From Planctomycetota bacterium (lineage in GTDB: Bacteria > Planctomycetota > SZUA-567 > H5-PLA8), in assembly GCA_016200135.1 (NCBI GenBank), contig JACQFI010000080.1, positions 27,058 through 91,057 of the forward strand: DNA of 64,000 nt. The letters run 5' to 3'. The translations under genes were made by a program, and so were the position numbers. The notes beneath the pieces are model-generated. The model saw only the letters and a program-made list of their open reading frames with translations, searched no databases and was not told the origin of the DNA. Shown one piece after another: positions 25,649 through 33,996 of this stretch (the stretch's first letter is position 1; every line of letters starts with the position of its first letter).

Positions 25649-27139
25649 ATGGCTGCGATCCGCTTTGAAAACATCACCAAGCGCTTTCCCGGTGTGCTGG
25701 CGCTGAGCGGCGTCTCGTTCGAGATCGCCGCGGGGAGTTGCCATGCGCTCTGTGGCGAGAACGGCGCGGGCAAGAGCACGCTCGGCAAGACCCTCGGCGG
25801 CATCCACACTCCTGACGCGGGTCAGATTTTCCTCGACGGTAAGCCCGTGCACTTCCGCGATCCGCGCGACGCGCGTGCGGCGGGGATCGCGGTAGTACAT
25901 CAAGAACTGGCCTTCTGCGAGAATCTTACCGTCGCGGAGAACCTCTGTCTGGGCGCGCTGCCGTCGCGCGGTGGCTTTGTGCTGCGGCACGAGATGGATC
26001 GTCGCGCGGAGGTGATGCTCGCGGGGATCGGCGCGAAGATTGACGTGCACGCGCGCGTGGGCGCGCTCTCGGTCGGCCAACAGCAGATGCTCCAGATCGC
26101 GGCGGCGGTGAGCGGGCAGGCGCGCGTCATCGTCTTCGACGAACCGACCAGCAGCCTGACGCGCCACGAAGCCGAGCGCCTGTTTGAACTCATCCGGCGC
26201 TTGCGGGCACAGAGCGTCACCTGCATCTATGTTTCGCACCGCATGGAAGAGATCTTCGCGCAGTGCGACGCCGTGACGGTGCTGCGAGACGGCCGCCACG
26301 TTGCCACGAGGTCCATCGCGGGGCTTGCCGAGGCGGAACTCGTACAGATGATGATCGGCCGAAAGCTGGAGGAGTATTTCCCCGGGCATTTGCAAGGCGA
26401 GGCCGGCGCCGAACTGCTGCGGGTCGAGAACTTCTCGAGCCCCGGGAAGTTCGAGGGCGTCGCCTTCAACTTACGCGCGGGCGAAGTGCTTGGCATGGCG
26501 GGACTCGTCGGCGCCGGACGCACGGAAGTTGCGCAGGCGCTCTTCGGCCTCGATTCCGCTGCGCGCGGGCGGGTCTGCGTCTCCGGAGCGGAAGTTGCAA
26601 TCCGTTCGCCGCGCGAGGCCATGGCGCTTGGGTTGGGCCTTGTGCCGGAGGACCGCAAGCGCCACGGGCTGGTGCTCTCGATGCGCTGCCGCGAGAACGC
26701 AACGCTGCCGATTCTGGAGCGCCTTGCGCGCTTGGCCTTCGTGAAAGGCGGGGAGGAGCGGACGCTAGCGCGCGAATACTTCGCGAAGCTGAACGTGCGC
26801 GCGCCTGACGTGGAGTTCATCGCCGCGGGCTTGAGCGGCGGCAACCAGCAGAAGATCGTGCTCGCGAAGTGGCTGGCTTCGAAGTGCAAGGTGCTGCTGC
26901 TCGACGAGCCCACGCGCGGCGTAGACGTGGGCGCCAAGGCCGAGATTCACGCGCTGATCGACCGCCTCGCGCGCGACGGCCACGGTATCCTGCTGATCTC
27001 GAGCGAGATGCCCGAACTCCTGAACCTCTCGACGCGCATCCTTGTGCTGCGCGAAGGCCGCATGGCGGGCGAGTTGTCCCGCGCTCAGGCCAATCAGGCG
27101 ACGCTTATGCGCCTGATGGCCGGGCTTGCAGCCGCCTAG
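25649..27139 (+). CDS. Ribose-type sugar ABC transporter ATPase (RbsA/MglA)
   Basis: 496 residues with two ABC domains. The first has Walker A GENGAGKST and signature SVGQQQML followed by VIVFDEPTSSL. The second has the altered Walker A GLVGAGRTE typical of RbsA/MglA and signature LSGGNQQKIVLAKWL, then LLLDEPTRGVDVG. With the permease and binding protein it makes a complete importer. The order permease-binder-ATPase differs from the usual rbsACB. Confidence 0.94.
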   Translation: MAAIRFENITKRFPGVLALSGVSFEIAAGSCHALCGENGAGKSTLGKTLGGIHTPDAGQIFLDGKPVHFRDPRDARAAGIAVVHQELAFCENLTVAENLCLGALPSRGGFVLRHEMDRRAEVMLAGIGAKIDVHARVGALSVGQQQMLQIAAAVSGQARVIVFDEPTSSLTRHEAERLFELIRRLRAQSVTCIYVSHRMEEIFAQCDAVTVLRDGRHVATRSIAGLAEAELVQMMIGRKLEEYFPGHLQGEAGAELLRVENFSSPGKFEGVAFNLRAGEVLGMAGLVGAGRTEVAQALFGLDSAARGRVCVSGAEVAIRSPREAMALGLGLVPEDRKRHGLVLSMRCRENATLPILERLARLAFVKGGEERTLAREYFAKLNVRAPDVEFIAAGLSGGNQQKIVLAKWLASKCKVLLLDEPTRGVDVGAKAEIHALIDRLARDGHGILLISSEMPELLNLSTRILVLREGRMAGELSRAQANQATLMRLMAGLAAA

Positions 27140-27142
27140 CTG

Positions 27143-27174
27143 GATTGACGATTTGCAATTTACGATTGACGATT
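27143..27174. repeat. GATTGAC-type heptamer block
   Basis: Four units (GATTGAC, GATTTGC, AATTTAC, GATTGAC) start four bases after the ATPase stop codon. The same family is at 51303-51330. Confidence 0.8.
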
Positions 27175-27207
27175 AAACAAACGGCGCGAAGCCACGTCTC
27201 TCCTTTG

Positions 27208-27243
27208 AAAAAAACAGAACCGCGGCTATCTGCCGCGGTTCTG
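27208..27243 (-). terminator. Rho-independent terminator of the minus-strand gene 27281-27970
   Basis: A 12-base perfect stem (CAGAACCGCGGC/GCCGCGGTTCTG, 27215-27243) followed on the minus strand by seven T (27208-27214). Confidence 0.85.
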
Positions 27244-27245
27244 CC

Positions 27246-27278
27246 AATCGAAAATCGAAAATCGAAAATCGAAAATCC
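27246..27278. repeat. CGAAAAT-type heptamer block
   Basis: Four to five units of AATCGAA/CGAAAAT type between the terminator and the stop codon of the gene at 27281. Confidence 0.8.
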
Positions 27279-27280
27279 AG

Positions 27281-27970
27281 TTACGGCCTCCACGGCGGCG
27301 TGAGCGCCAGGGTGTCGCGTTCGAGCTTCAGCTCCGCCCAGTAGGTGAAGATGTCGGTGCGGTTGTGCTCTTTAACGGCGGCAAGCAGCCGGTTGGCGGA
27401 CTTCGCGAGATCTTCGAGCTGGTGGTGATAGTCGTTGCCGTACTGGCGGATGCGGTCCTCGTGCATGCGCGAGATGCTCTTGGCCGCTTCCACGATGCCC
27501 TGCGCGTCCTTCTGGCAGGCGTCGTAGTCGTGCTTGGTGAACTCGTCCACTACGAAGTGCGACGCGCCGGACGCGTACGCGTGTTCGAAGTCCACCACGT
27601 AATCGCGGATGGGCTCGCCGGTCTTCTCGGCGACGGTCGGCGCCGCCGGAGCGAGCGGGGCCTTGCCGTCCTTCGCGGCCTTCTCGCCCTTATCTTCTTT
27701 ATCGCCCTTCGCGCCTTTTTCCTTGTGGTCCTGCTCTTCCTTGGCGAGTTTCTCCTGGCGCTTCTTCTCTTCTTTGACGAGTTTCTCTTTTTCCCTTTCC
27801 TTCTCTTTCTCGGCCTTCTCTTTTTCCTTCTCCGCCTTCTCGGCTGCCTTCTTCTGATCCTTATCTACGTCATCGGAAGCTCGTGCGATCCCCAGCGTCA
27901 GGCCGGCGAGCACCGCGAAAGCCGTCAGGATGCGGAAAAAGGCTGTGCGGACGTTCGTATTCTGCGGCAT
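27281..27970 (-). CDS. Secreted Lys/Glu-rich helical protein
   Basis: 229 residues. GGAG precedes the ATG and a signal peptide follows (FRILTAFAVLAGLTLGIARA). Residues about 35-100 are an uninterrupted charged helix of EKEK/KEEK units, likely a single alpha-helix or coiled coil. The C-terminal domain (from about 120) is helical with DACQKDAQGIVEAAKSIS and YHHQLEDLAKSANRLLAAV, reminiscent of a cytochrome c-prime fold but without a CxxCH haem motif. Function unknown. Confidence 0.75.
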   Translation of the reverse strand: MPQNTNVRTAFFRILTAFAVLAGLTLGIARASDDVDKDQKKAAEKAEKEKEKAEKEKEREKEKLVKEEKKRQEKLAKEEQDHKEKGAKGDKEDKGEKAAKDGKAPLAPAAPTVAEKTGEPIRDYVVDFEHAYASGASHFVVDEFTKHDYDACQKDAQGIVEAAKSISRMHEDRIRQYGNDYHHQLEDLAKSANRLLAAVKEHNRTDIFTYWAELKLERDTLALTPPWRP

Positions 27971-28182
27971 GGCGCACTCCTTTGAAAATAGCTGGTGCCC
28001 GGGTGAGCCGGGGCCAAGGGCCCACGCAAGAGACCCACGGGTTCCCCGCCCGGGAAGTCTCTCTGCGGCAAAGATATCGAATGTAGGCGCATGCAGTGCT
28101 AACCGCGCCTAAAGGGAGCGTCAATGTTCAAAAGTTGCACTAGAGCGTTCACAGTCGGACCAAGAATTGAAGATTTGTAGCA

Positions 28183-28212
28183 ATTATAGCGCTTGATCGC
28201 TATGCGCCTCAA
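28183..28212 (-). promoter_or_regulatory. Predicted sigma-70-type promoter
   Basis: On the minus strand TTGAGG (28207-28212), 18 bases, then TATAAT (28183-28188). It would drive the gene at 27281-27970 with a leader of about 205 bases. The leader contains an AGAGAC/GTCTCT hairpin around 28028-28065. The rest of the 309-base gap 27971-28279 holds no gene. Confidence 0.5.
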
Positions 28213-28227
28213 CAAGAACAAAAAGAA

Positions 28228-28250
28228 ACCCCTCTATGGGAAAGAGGGGT
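28228..28250 (-). terminator. Terminator after infC
   Basis: ACCCCTCT/AGAGGGGT stem with a 7-base loop, followed on the minus strand by TTCTTTTTGTTC. It lies about 30 bases past the infC stop. Confidence 0.75.
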
Positions 28251-28279
28251 GGGAGAGGGGTTGTCGATTCCGGGACAGC

Positions 28280-28915
<636 letters not shown>

Positions 28916-29025
28916 ATCCGATCTCCTTTCAAGGTTCGACTCTGCGACTCGCCGCGGAATCTGTTCCGCGGGCCCTACCTGTTTACCGCCAACCGGCCTT
29001 CAGGTCTACACTTTCCCTGCCGTTA

Positions 29026-29074
29026 GGACAGGCATTCCTGCCTGTCCGGCCGGGGCAGACAGGAATGTCTGCCC
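29026..29074. repeat. Double palindrome between thrS and infC
   Basis: Two 22-base hairpins: stem GGACAGGCA/TGCCTGTCC with loop TTCC (29026-29047), and stem GGGCAGACA/TGTCTGCCC with loop GGAA (29053-29074). The two loops are complementary to each other. The second touches the thrS stop codon. Confidence 0.75.
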
Positions 29075-31047
29075 TACCGGGTTCTGTTCGCCACCGCTTC
29101 CTGCGACTGCGCGATGAACTGCGCTAAGGGCAGCGTGCCCAGGTCTTTGCGCCCACGTCCACGCACGGCCACGCTGCCGCTCGCGGCCTCGCGCTCGCCG
29201 ATCACCAGCAGATAGGGGATTTTGGCCGCCTCGCTGTCCGCGACTTTGGCGTTGATCTTGCCGTGGCCGAGGTCCTCTTCTACTCGGAAACCGGCGGCGC
29301 GGAGTTGCTTCACCGCCTGGCGCGCGGCCTCTTCCTGCTTGTCGGTGATGTTCGCGACGCGCATCTGCACGGGCGAGAGCCAGAGCGGGAAGAGCCCGCC
29401 AAAGTGCTCGATCAGGAACCCGATGAAGCGTTCGTGCGTGCCCAGCGGCGCGCGGTGGATGCAGAGCGGCGTCTGGTCGCTGTTGTCCGCGGCCTTGTAG
29501 GTGAGCCCGAAGCGCGCGGGCACGGCGAAGTCTACCTGGTTCGTCGCGAGCGTGAACTCGCGCCCGATGGCGCTCCACACCTGCACGTCGATCTTCGGCC
29601 CGTAGAACGCGGCCTCGTTGGAGACCTCTTCGGTCGGGATCTCGCCGTTCTTGAGCGCGCGGCGGACGAGGTCCTCGGTCTTCTTCCAGAGCTCGGGCTG
29701 GTCGACGTACTTCTTGCCCAGGCCCTCCGCGCCGTGCGTGCTGAAGCGCATGACGTACTTGTCGATGCCGAAGATCTTGAAGTAGCCCAGATACATGTGG
29801 CAGACCGCGAGGAACTCCTGCTCGAACTGGTCGAGCGTGCAGTAGATGTGGGCGTCGTTCATCTGCATCGAGCGCACGCGCATCAGCCCAAAGAGCTCGC
29901 CGGACTGCTCGTAGCGGTAGCACGTGCCGTACTCGGCCAGGCGCAACGGCAGGTCGCGGTAGCTGCGCAGCTCCGAGCCGAAGATCTTGTGGTGGTGCGG
30001 GCAGTTCATGGGCTTGAGGTAATACTTCACGCCCTCGAACTCCATGGGCGGGAACATGCTGTCCGCGTAGTAAGGCAGGTGCCCGCTGGTCTGGTAGAGC
30101 TTCTCTTTGCAGATGTGCGGCGTCTTGACGCGCACGTAGCCCGCGGCGGCCTCGGTCTCTTTGGCCAGGCGCTCCAACTCTTCGATGATCGCCGCGCCAT
30201 TGGGCAGCCAGAGCGGCAGGCCCGGGCCCACGTCGTCGTCGAAGATGTAGATTTTCAGTTCGCGCCCGAGCTTGCGGTGGTCGTTCTTCTTGGCGTCTTC
30301 GAGCCGGCGCAGGTGGTCTTCAAGATCCTTCTGCGTCGGGAAGGCGGTGCCGTAGACGCGCTGTAGTTGCTTCTGGCTCTGGTCGCCGTGCAGGTACGCG
30401 CCCGCGACCGACATGACCTTGAAGCCGCCGATGCGCCCGGTGTCGGGCACGTGCGGACCGCGGCAGAGGTCTTCCCAGAATTTGCCCGGCTCGGGACCGG
30501 TGACGTAAAAGCTCAGCACGGTGCCTTCGGCGCGCTCGGCGTTTTCTTTTTTGTACGGATTGCCTTCGGCGAGGACCTTCTTCATGCCTTCGGAGCGCGA
30601 CAACTCGATGCGCGTAAACGGCCGCTTCTCCTCGACGATCTTCTTCATCTCCGCCTCGATCTTGGCGAACTCTTCGGTCGAGATCTTGTGCTCGAGGTCG
30701 ATGTCGTAATAGAAGCCGTCGTCCACCGGCGGGCCGTAGACGAGCTTGGTCTCGGGCCAGAGGCGGCAGATGGCCTCGGCCATCACGTGCGCGCACGAAT
30801 GCCGGATGCAATAGAGCCCGTCGGGGTTGAGGTCGCCCTTGCGCGACGTGGGCGTGACGACGCTGAAACTCCCGCTCTTGTGGATCGGCCGCGCGAGGTC
30901 GAGGACCTCATTGTCGAGCTTCACCGCGAGGGCGTCGGCCGCCAGACGCTTGCCGATGCTGGCCGCGACCTGGGCGCCGGTGGTTCCCGCGGGAAAGGAA
31001 TGCTTAGAACCGTCAGGGTAGGTGAGTTCGATTTGAACGTCAGACAT
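29074..31047 (-). CDS. thrS: Threonyl-tRNA synthetase
   Basis: 657 residues, full length. A TGS domain opens the protein. The editing domain has HSCAHVMAEAICRLWPETK and the class II core has LKPMNCPHHHKIFGSELRSYRDLPLRLAEYG. FGLMRVRSMQMNDAHIYC and the C-terminal anticodon-binding domain are intact. It charges tRNA-Thr. infC follows downstream on the same strand, as in many bacteria. Confidence 0.97.
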   Translation of the reverse strand: MSDVQIELTYPDGSKHSFPAGTTGAQVAASIGKRLAADALAVKLDNEVLDLARPIHKSGSFSVVTPTSRKGDLNPDGLYCIRHSCAHVMAEAICRLWPETKLVYGPPVDDGFYYDIDLEHKISTEEFAKIEAEMKKIVEEKRPFTRIELSRSEGMKKVLAEGNPYKKENAERAEGTVLSFYVTGPEPGKFWEDLCRGPHVPDTGRIGGFKVMSVAGAYLHGDQSQKQLQRVYGTAFPTQKDLEDHLRRLEDAKKNDHRKLGRELKIYIFDDDVGPGLPLWLPNGAAIIEELERLAKETEAAAGYVRVKTPHICKEKLYQTSGHLPYYADSMFPPMEFEGVKYYLKPMNCPHHHKIFGSELRSYRDLPLRLAEYGTCYRYEQSGELFGLMRVRSMQMNDAHIYCTLDQFEQEFLAVCHMYLGYFKIFGIDKYVMRFSTHGAEGLGKKYVDQPELWKKTEDLVRRALKNGEIPTEEVSNEAAFYGPKIDVQVWSAIGREFTLATNQVDFAVPARFGLTYKAADNSDQTPLCIHRAPLGTHERFIGFLIEHFGGLFPLWLSPVQMRVANITDKQEEAARQAVKQLRAAGFRVEEDLGHGKINAKVADSEAAKIPYLLVIGEREAASGSVAVRGRGRKDLGTLPLAQFIAQSQEAVANRTR

Positions 31048-31190
31048 GACCGGGGCTCACGACGGATAGGACGACTAGGACCATGCAACACGTCTCCATA
31101 GGTTGGTGCAATGCAACCAGTAAGGAGAGGTTACCTCCCGAGGCTTGAGGGGCAAGCCTAAAACAGTGCAGAGCAGTCGGGCTTTGGAGC

Positions 31191-31628
31191 CTAGGCGGTT
31201 ACGCGGCAGGTTTCGGCGCACCACTCGCGGACTTTGCGTTCGATCTGGTCGCGTATCTTGCGCGTGCCGGCGAGCTTCTCTTCGTGGGAGCCTTGAAGCG
31301 CGGACGGATCGGGGAAACTCCAGTGCAGGCGTGTGGTGACGCCCGGGAAGATCGGGCAGCGCTCGGCGCTGGTCTCGTCGCAAACCGTGATGACGTACGA
31401 GAACGTGACCCCGGCCTTGAAGAGGTCGAAGGCGCTCTTGGTCTTGTTGCCCGAGATGTCGATGCCCTTCTCGCGCAGGGCCTCGACCACGAGGGGATTC
31501 AGCTTCCCCGGTTCAAGCCCGGCGCTCTGCGCCTCGAATTTTCCTTCACAGACTTGGTTGGCAAACGCCTCGGCCATCTGGCTGCGCGCGCTGTTGTGGA
31601 TGCAGACGAAGAGAATCCTGCGGATCAT
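31191..31628 (-). CDS. arsC: Arsenate reductase, low-molecular-weight phosphatase type
   Basis: 145 residues. The P-loop reads FVCIHNSARSQMAEAF with the nucleophilic Cys9, as in thioredoxin-coupled ArsC. VITVCDETSAERCPIFPG supplies the second and third redox Cys region. It reduces arsenate to arsenite in the cytoplasm. Last gene of arsR-arsI-aqpS-arsC, 11 bases after aqpS. Confidence 0.92.
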   Translation of the reverse strand: MIRRILFVCIHNSARSQMAEAFANQVCEGKFEAQSAGLEPGKLNPLVVEALREKGIDISGNKTKSAFDLFKAGVTFSYVITVCDETSAERCPIFPGVTTRLHWSFPDPSALQGSHEEKLAGTRKIRDQIERKVREWCAETCRVTA

Positions 31629-31639
31629 GACGGTCTCCT

Positions 31640-32377
31640 TTAGGCCTCCGGCGCGACGGCCGCTTCCGCCCTGCCGGTTCGTGCGGCGGCGCCAGCGGAA
31701 ACCTGCGGCGCGTGCTCCGGCAGCAGCCAGCGGAAAAAGATAAAGAACGCCGTGGCGCCTGCCGCCTGCGCCGCCACGAAGAGCGGGACGTCGGCGGGGC
31801 GTATTCCCGAGAACGTATCCGTAAGAGAGCGCGCCAGCGTTACCGCCGGATTGGCGAACGATGTGGAAGCGGTGAACCAGTACGCGGCGGTAATGTATCC
31901 AGCTACTGCAAAGGCCACGGCGTTGGGGCTGGAACGAGAGGTCCCGCGGATAATCGCCAGCAGTCCGAACGTCGCGAGGAACTCGCTGAACGCCTGCCCC
32001 ATGCCGCTGCGTTCATGCTGCGAGAACGCCACTCTGTCGATACCGAACATGAGATGCGCCGCGTAGACGCCGGCGATGGCGCCCGTGAATTGCACCGCCA
32101 GGTAAACCGGCGCGTCGCTCCAGCGGAAGCGCCCGCGCGCCGCTTCGGTGAGCGTAACCGCGGGGTTGAAATGCGCGCCCGAGAGTCCCCCAAAAGAAAG
32201 GATCAGCGCCACCAGCGCGGCGCCGGTTGCAAGCGAGTTCGCCAGCAGGGCCACGGCGGTGTTGCCACACGCGAGGCGCTCGCCCATGATGCCGGAGCCC
32301 ACGACCGTGGCGAGCAGCAGCGCGGTGCCGAGGAATTCCACGGCGGCGCGGCGCGAGAGGGAGAGTGCTTGAGCCAT
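31640..32377 (-). CDS. aqpS: Aquaglyceroporin AqpS-like arsenite channel
   Basis: 245 residues with six membrane helices and both NPA boxes: SGAHFNPAVT and STSFANPAVT. In the ars context this is an AqpS-type channel that lets arsenite, made by ArsC, leave down its gradient, replacing an ArsB or Acr3 pump. No pump gene is present in the operon. Stop and arsI start are 4 bases apart. Confidence 0.88.
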   Translation of the reverse strand: MAQALSLSRRAAVEFLGTALLLATVVGSGIMGERLACGNTAVALLANSLATGAALVALILSFGGLSGAHFNPAVTLTEAARGRFRWSDAPVYLAVQFTGAIAGVYAAHLMFGIDRVAFSQHERSGMGQAFSEFLATFGLLAIIRGTSRSSPNAVAFAVAGYITAAYWFTASTSFANPAVTLARSLTDTFSGIRPADVPLFVAAQAAGATAFFIFFRWLLPEHAPQVSAGAAARTGRAEAAVAPEA

Positions 32378-32380
32378 GGT

Positions 32381-32851
32381 TCAGCGGGCGCAACAGGCCG
32401 AAGACTTCTCCGCGGTGTGCGGCTGGTTCTCCAGATCGAAGTTCAGATAGTAAACTTCCCATTCAACGCCCGAGGGATCGCGCACCCAGAACTTGTCCTG
32501 GTTCGCGTGGCAGCACTCGACGCCCATCTCTACCCGGACCTGCAAGCCCGCCTCCTGCACGCGCTTCAAGTGTTGGCGGACCAAGGCGGGAGCATGCACC
32601 TGGATGCCGAAATGGCTCGTGGGCGTGCAGCATTCTTTTTTCGGGCTTTCCGAGAGCGCCAGATTCACCGGCGCCCAACTGGGAAGAAATTTGCCGTACC
32701 CGGGCCGCTCCTTGACCGGGCCTTCGCCAAAGAACGCGCGGTAGAACGTAACGCTCGCGGCAAGATCGGTAGTATGCAAATGTATGTGTATCTTCGGCGA
32801 AGAAAGCGCGTGCTCGGGCTGGGGAACCTTGGGCGTGCAGCAGGCAGACAT
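32381..32851 (-). CDS. arsI: ArsI-type C-As lyase (CadI/ArsI family)
   Basis: 156 residues, vicinal-oxygen-chelate fold. KIHIHLHTTDLAASVTFYRAFFG begins the domain. ECCHANQDKFWVRDPSGVEWEVYYL has the vicinal Cys pair and metal ligand region of ArsI, the dioxygenase that cleaves the carbon-arsenic bond of trivalent organoarsenicals. Extra CC pairs sit at both ends (MSACC, SSACCAR). It could also be a cadmium-induced CadI relative; the ars neighbours favour ArsI. Confidence 0.85.
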   Translation of the reverse strand: MSACCTPKVPQPEHALSSPKIHIHLHTTDLAASVTFYRAFFGEGPVKERPGYGKFLPSWAPVNLALSESPKKECCTPTSHFGIQVHAPALVRQHLKRVQEAGLQVRVEMGVECCHANQDKFWVRDPSGVEWEVYYLNFDLENQPHTAEKSSACCAR

Positions 32852-32863
32852 GGGATGCTCCTT

Positions 32864-33187
32864 TCAGCAACAAGCCGTGAGTATGCGCACGAGTTCCATC
32901 ACCATCTCGCGCCTAACGGTGGAGTAAATGAAGCGCTGCTCGCGGCGGCGTTCGATCAGTCCGGCGCGTTCCAGGTCGTCCAGGTGTCGCGAGAGCGTTG
33001 GGCCGGGCAGCTTGAGCGCCGCCTGGACTGCGTTCACCGGCACGGCCTCGCCCGCCTGAACCAGATGAAAGAAGACCTGCAGGCGTCCGATATGCGCCAG
33101 CGCTTTGAGCGCTTCCACGTGCTTTTCGAAGGCCCTTGGCTCCTTTGGCCCGCCCGCACAGCAAACCACGCCCGCTCTCTTTTTCAT
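32864..33187 (-). CDS. arsR: ArsR/SmtB-family repressor
   Basis: 107 residues, winged helix. LKALAHIGRLQVFFHLVQ and LPGPTLSRHLDDLERAGLIERRREQRFIYST give the HTH and wing. The classic CxC in the recognition helix is missing. Instead there are CC pairs at residues 9-10 and at the C-terminus (TACC), so metalloid sensing probably uses a different site. First gene of the operon. Confidence 0.9.
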   Translation of the reverse strand: MKKRAGVVCCAGGPKEPRAFEKHVEALKALAHIGRLQVFFHLVQAGEAVPVNAVQAALKLPGPTLSRHLDDLERAGLIERRREQRFIYSTVRREMVMELVRILTACC

Positions 33188-33221
33188 ATTTTCAGTATTG
33201 CGGAAATATGAAATAAGTCAA
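33182..33221 (-). promoter_or_regulatory. ars operon promoter and candidate ArsR operator
   Basis: An inverted repeat TTTCATATTT/AAATATGAAA (33182-33191 and 33204-33213, 12-base spacer) overlaps the arsR start codon. On the minus strand TTGACT (33216-33221) and TACTGA (33192-33197, 18-base spacing) form a possible promoter. If used, transcription would begin very close to the ATG, giving a leaderless message; no Shine-Dalgarno is visible. Confidence 0.5.
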
Positions 33222-33234
33222 GAAGAAAAAGGAT

Positions 33235-33364
33235 CGAAGGTCGGAAGATCTGAACGTCCGGAGGACAACGGCAGCGACGCGGTATCCACAAAGCGCGTGG
33301 GGACGCGCGCTCGCTTCGACTTTAGGACTCTCGGACTTTTAACCCTTGACCTTCAGACCTTCGT
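33235..33364. repeat. Inverted octamer block, GAAGGTCG/ACCTTCAG type
   Basis: Octamers GAAGGTCG, GAAGATCT, GAACGTCC at 33235-33260 and the inverse set (GGACTCTC, GGACTTTT, ACCTTCAG) at 33317-33364. The right arm overlaps the last codons and stop of the HD-domain gene. Confidence 0.7.
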
Positions 33365-33883
33365 GCCAGCGTACTTCTCGATCAGTTTCTCGATCTCGGC
33401 TTCGAGGAGCGGGCAGACGCCGCGCATCTTCTCTACGATCGCCTGGGCTTCCTGGCAGTAGCGCTGGATGAACTTGCGGTCGCGGCCTTCCATGTCGCGC
33501 ATATTGTCGAGGCGGTCGGCGAGTTTGATCACTTTCGCCCCGGCGCTCATGTGATCGGCACGGTCGAGCATCTTCTGGATGCGTTCGGCCCGGGGGATGC
33601 CTAGGTCGAGCGTCAACTCGTTCACGATCTTGTACACGTTGCGCCCGAACTCCTTGACGAGCGTCTCGGGCTCGATCTGTGTGTCCTCCAACGTATCGTG
33701 GAGAATCGCGGCGAGGATGCACTCCTCGCGGTCCACCCCGTCGGGAAGTTTGGCTTCGGCGACAATCGTGGCCACGCGCAGCGGGTGAACCACATAGGGT
33801 ACGTTCGTGATTTTGCGTTTCTGGCCGTCGTGGCCGATCACGGCCAGGCGGGCCGCGCGGAGCATCTTTTCGGGGAAAGACAT
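33353..33883 (-). CDS. Small HD-domain hydrolase (SpoT/MESH1-like)
   Basis: 176 residues from ATG 33883; a TTG at 33913 is possible. VVHPLRVATIV, LAAILHDTLEDT and VIKLADRLDNMRDM are the metal and catalytic motifs of the RelA/SpoT-type HD fold. The small size without synthetase or regulatory domains matches small alarmone hydrolases, which remove pyrophosphate from (p)ppGpp. Substrate unproven. The last codons are made from the octamer repeat. Confidence 0.8.
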   Translation of the reverse strand: MSFPEKMLRAARLAVIGHDGQKRKITNVPYVVHPLRVATIVAEAKLPDGVDREECILAAILHDTLEDTQIEPETLVKEFGRNVYKIVNELTLDLGIPRAERIQKMLDRADHMSAGAKVIKLADRLDNMRDMEGRDRKFIQRYCQEAQAIVEKMRGVCPLLEAEIEKLIEKYAGTKV

Positions 33884-33996
33884 GTATATCTTTGTAGGCT
33901 GTTTTCGGTTCAAAACAAGGCGCTCTGTATAATCTCACGAATTCCTAACACAAATTTCGGTTGAAATTGGGATAGGAAAGCTCCTATCTACCATGG

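Noticed and set aside
27281..27970. Cytochrome c-prime
   Set aside because: The helical C-terminal domain is reminiscent of the fold but there is no CxxCH haem motif.
31048..31190. T-box or other leader for thrS
   Set aside because: A small AGGCTTG/CAAGCCT hairpin is present but no T-box core or specifier loop could be found.
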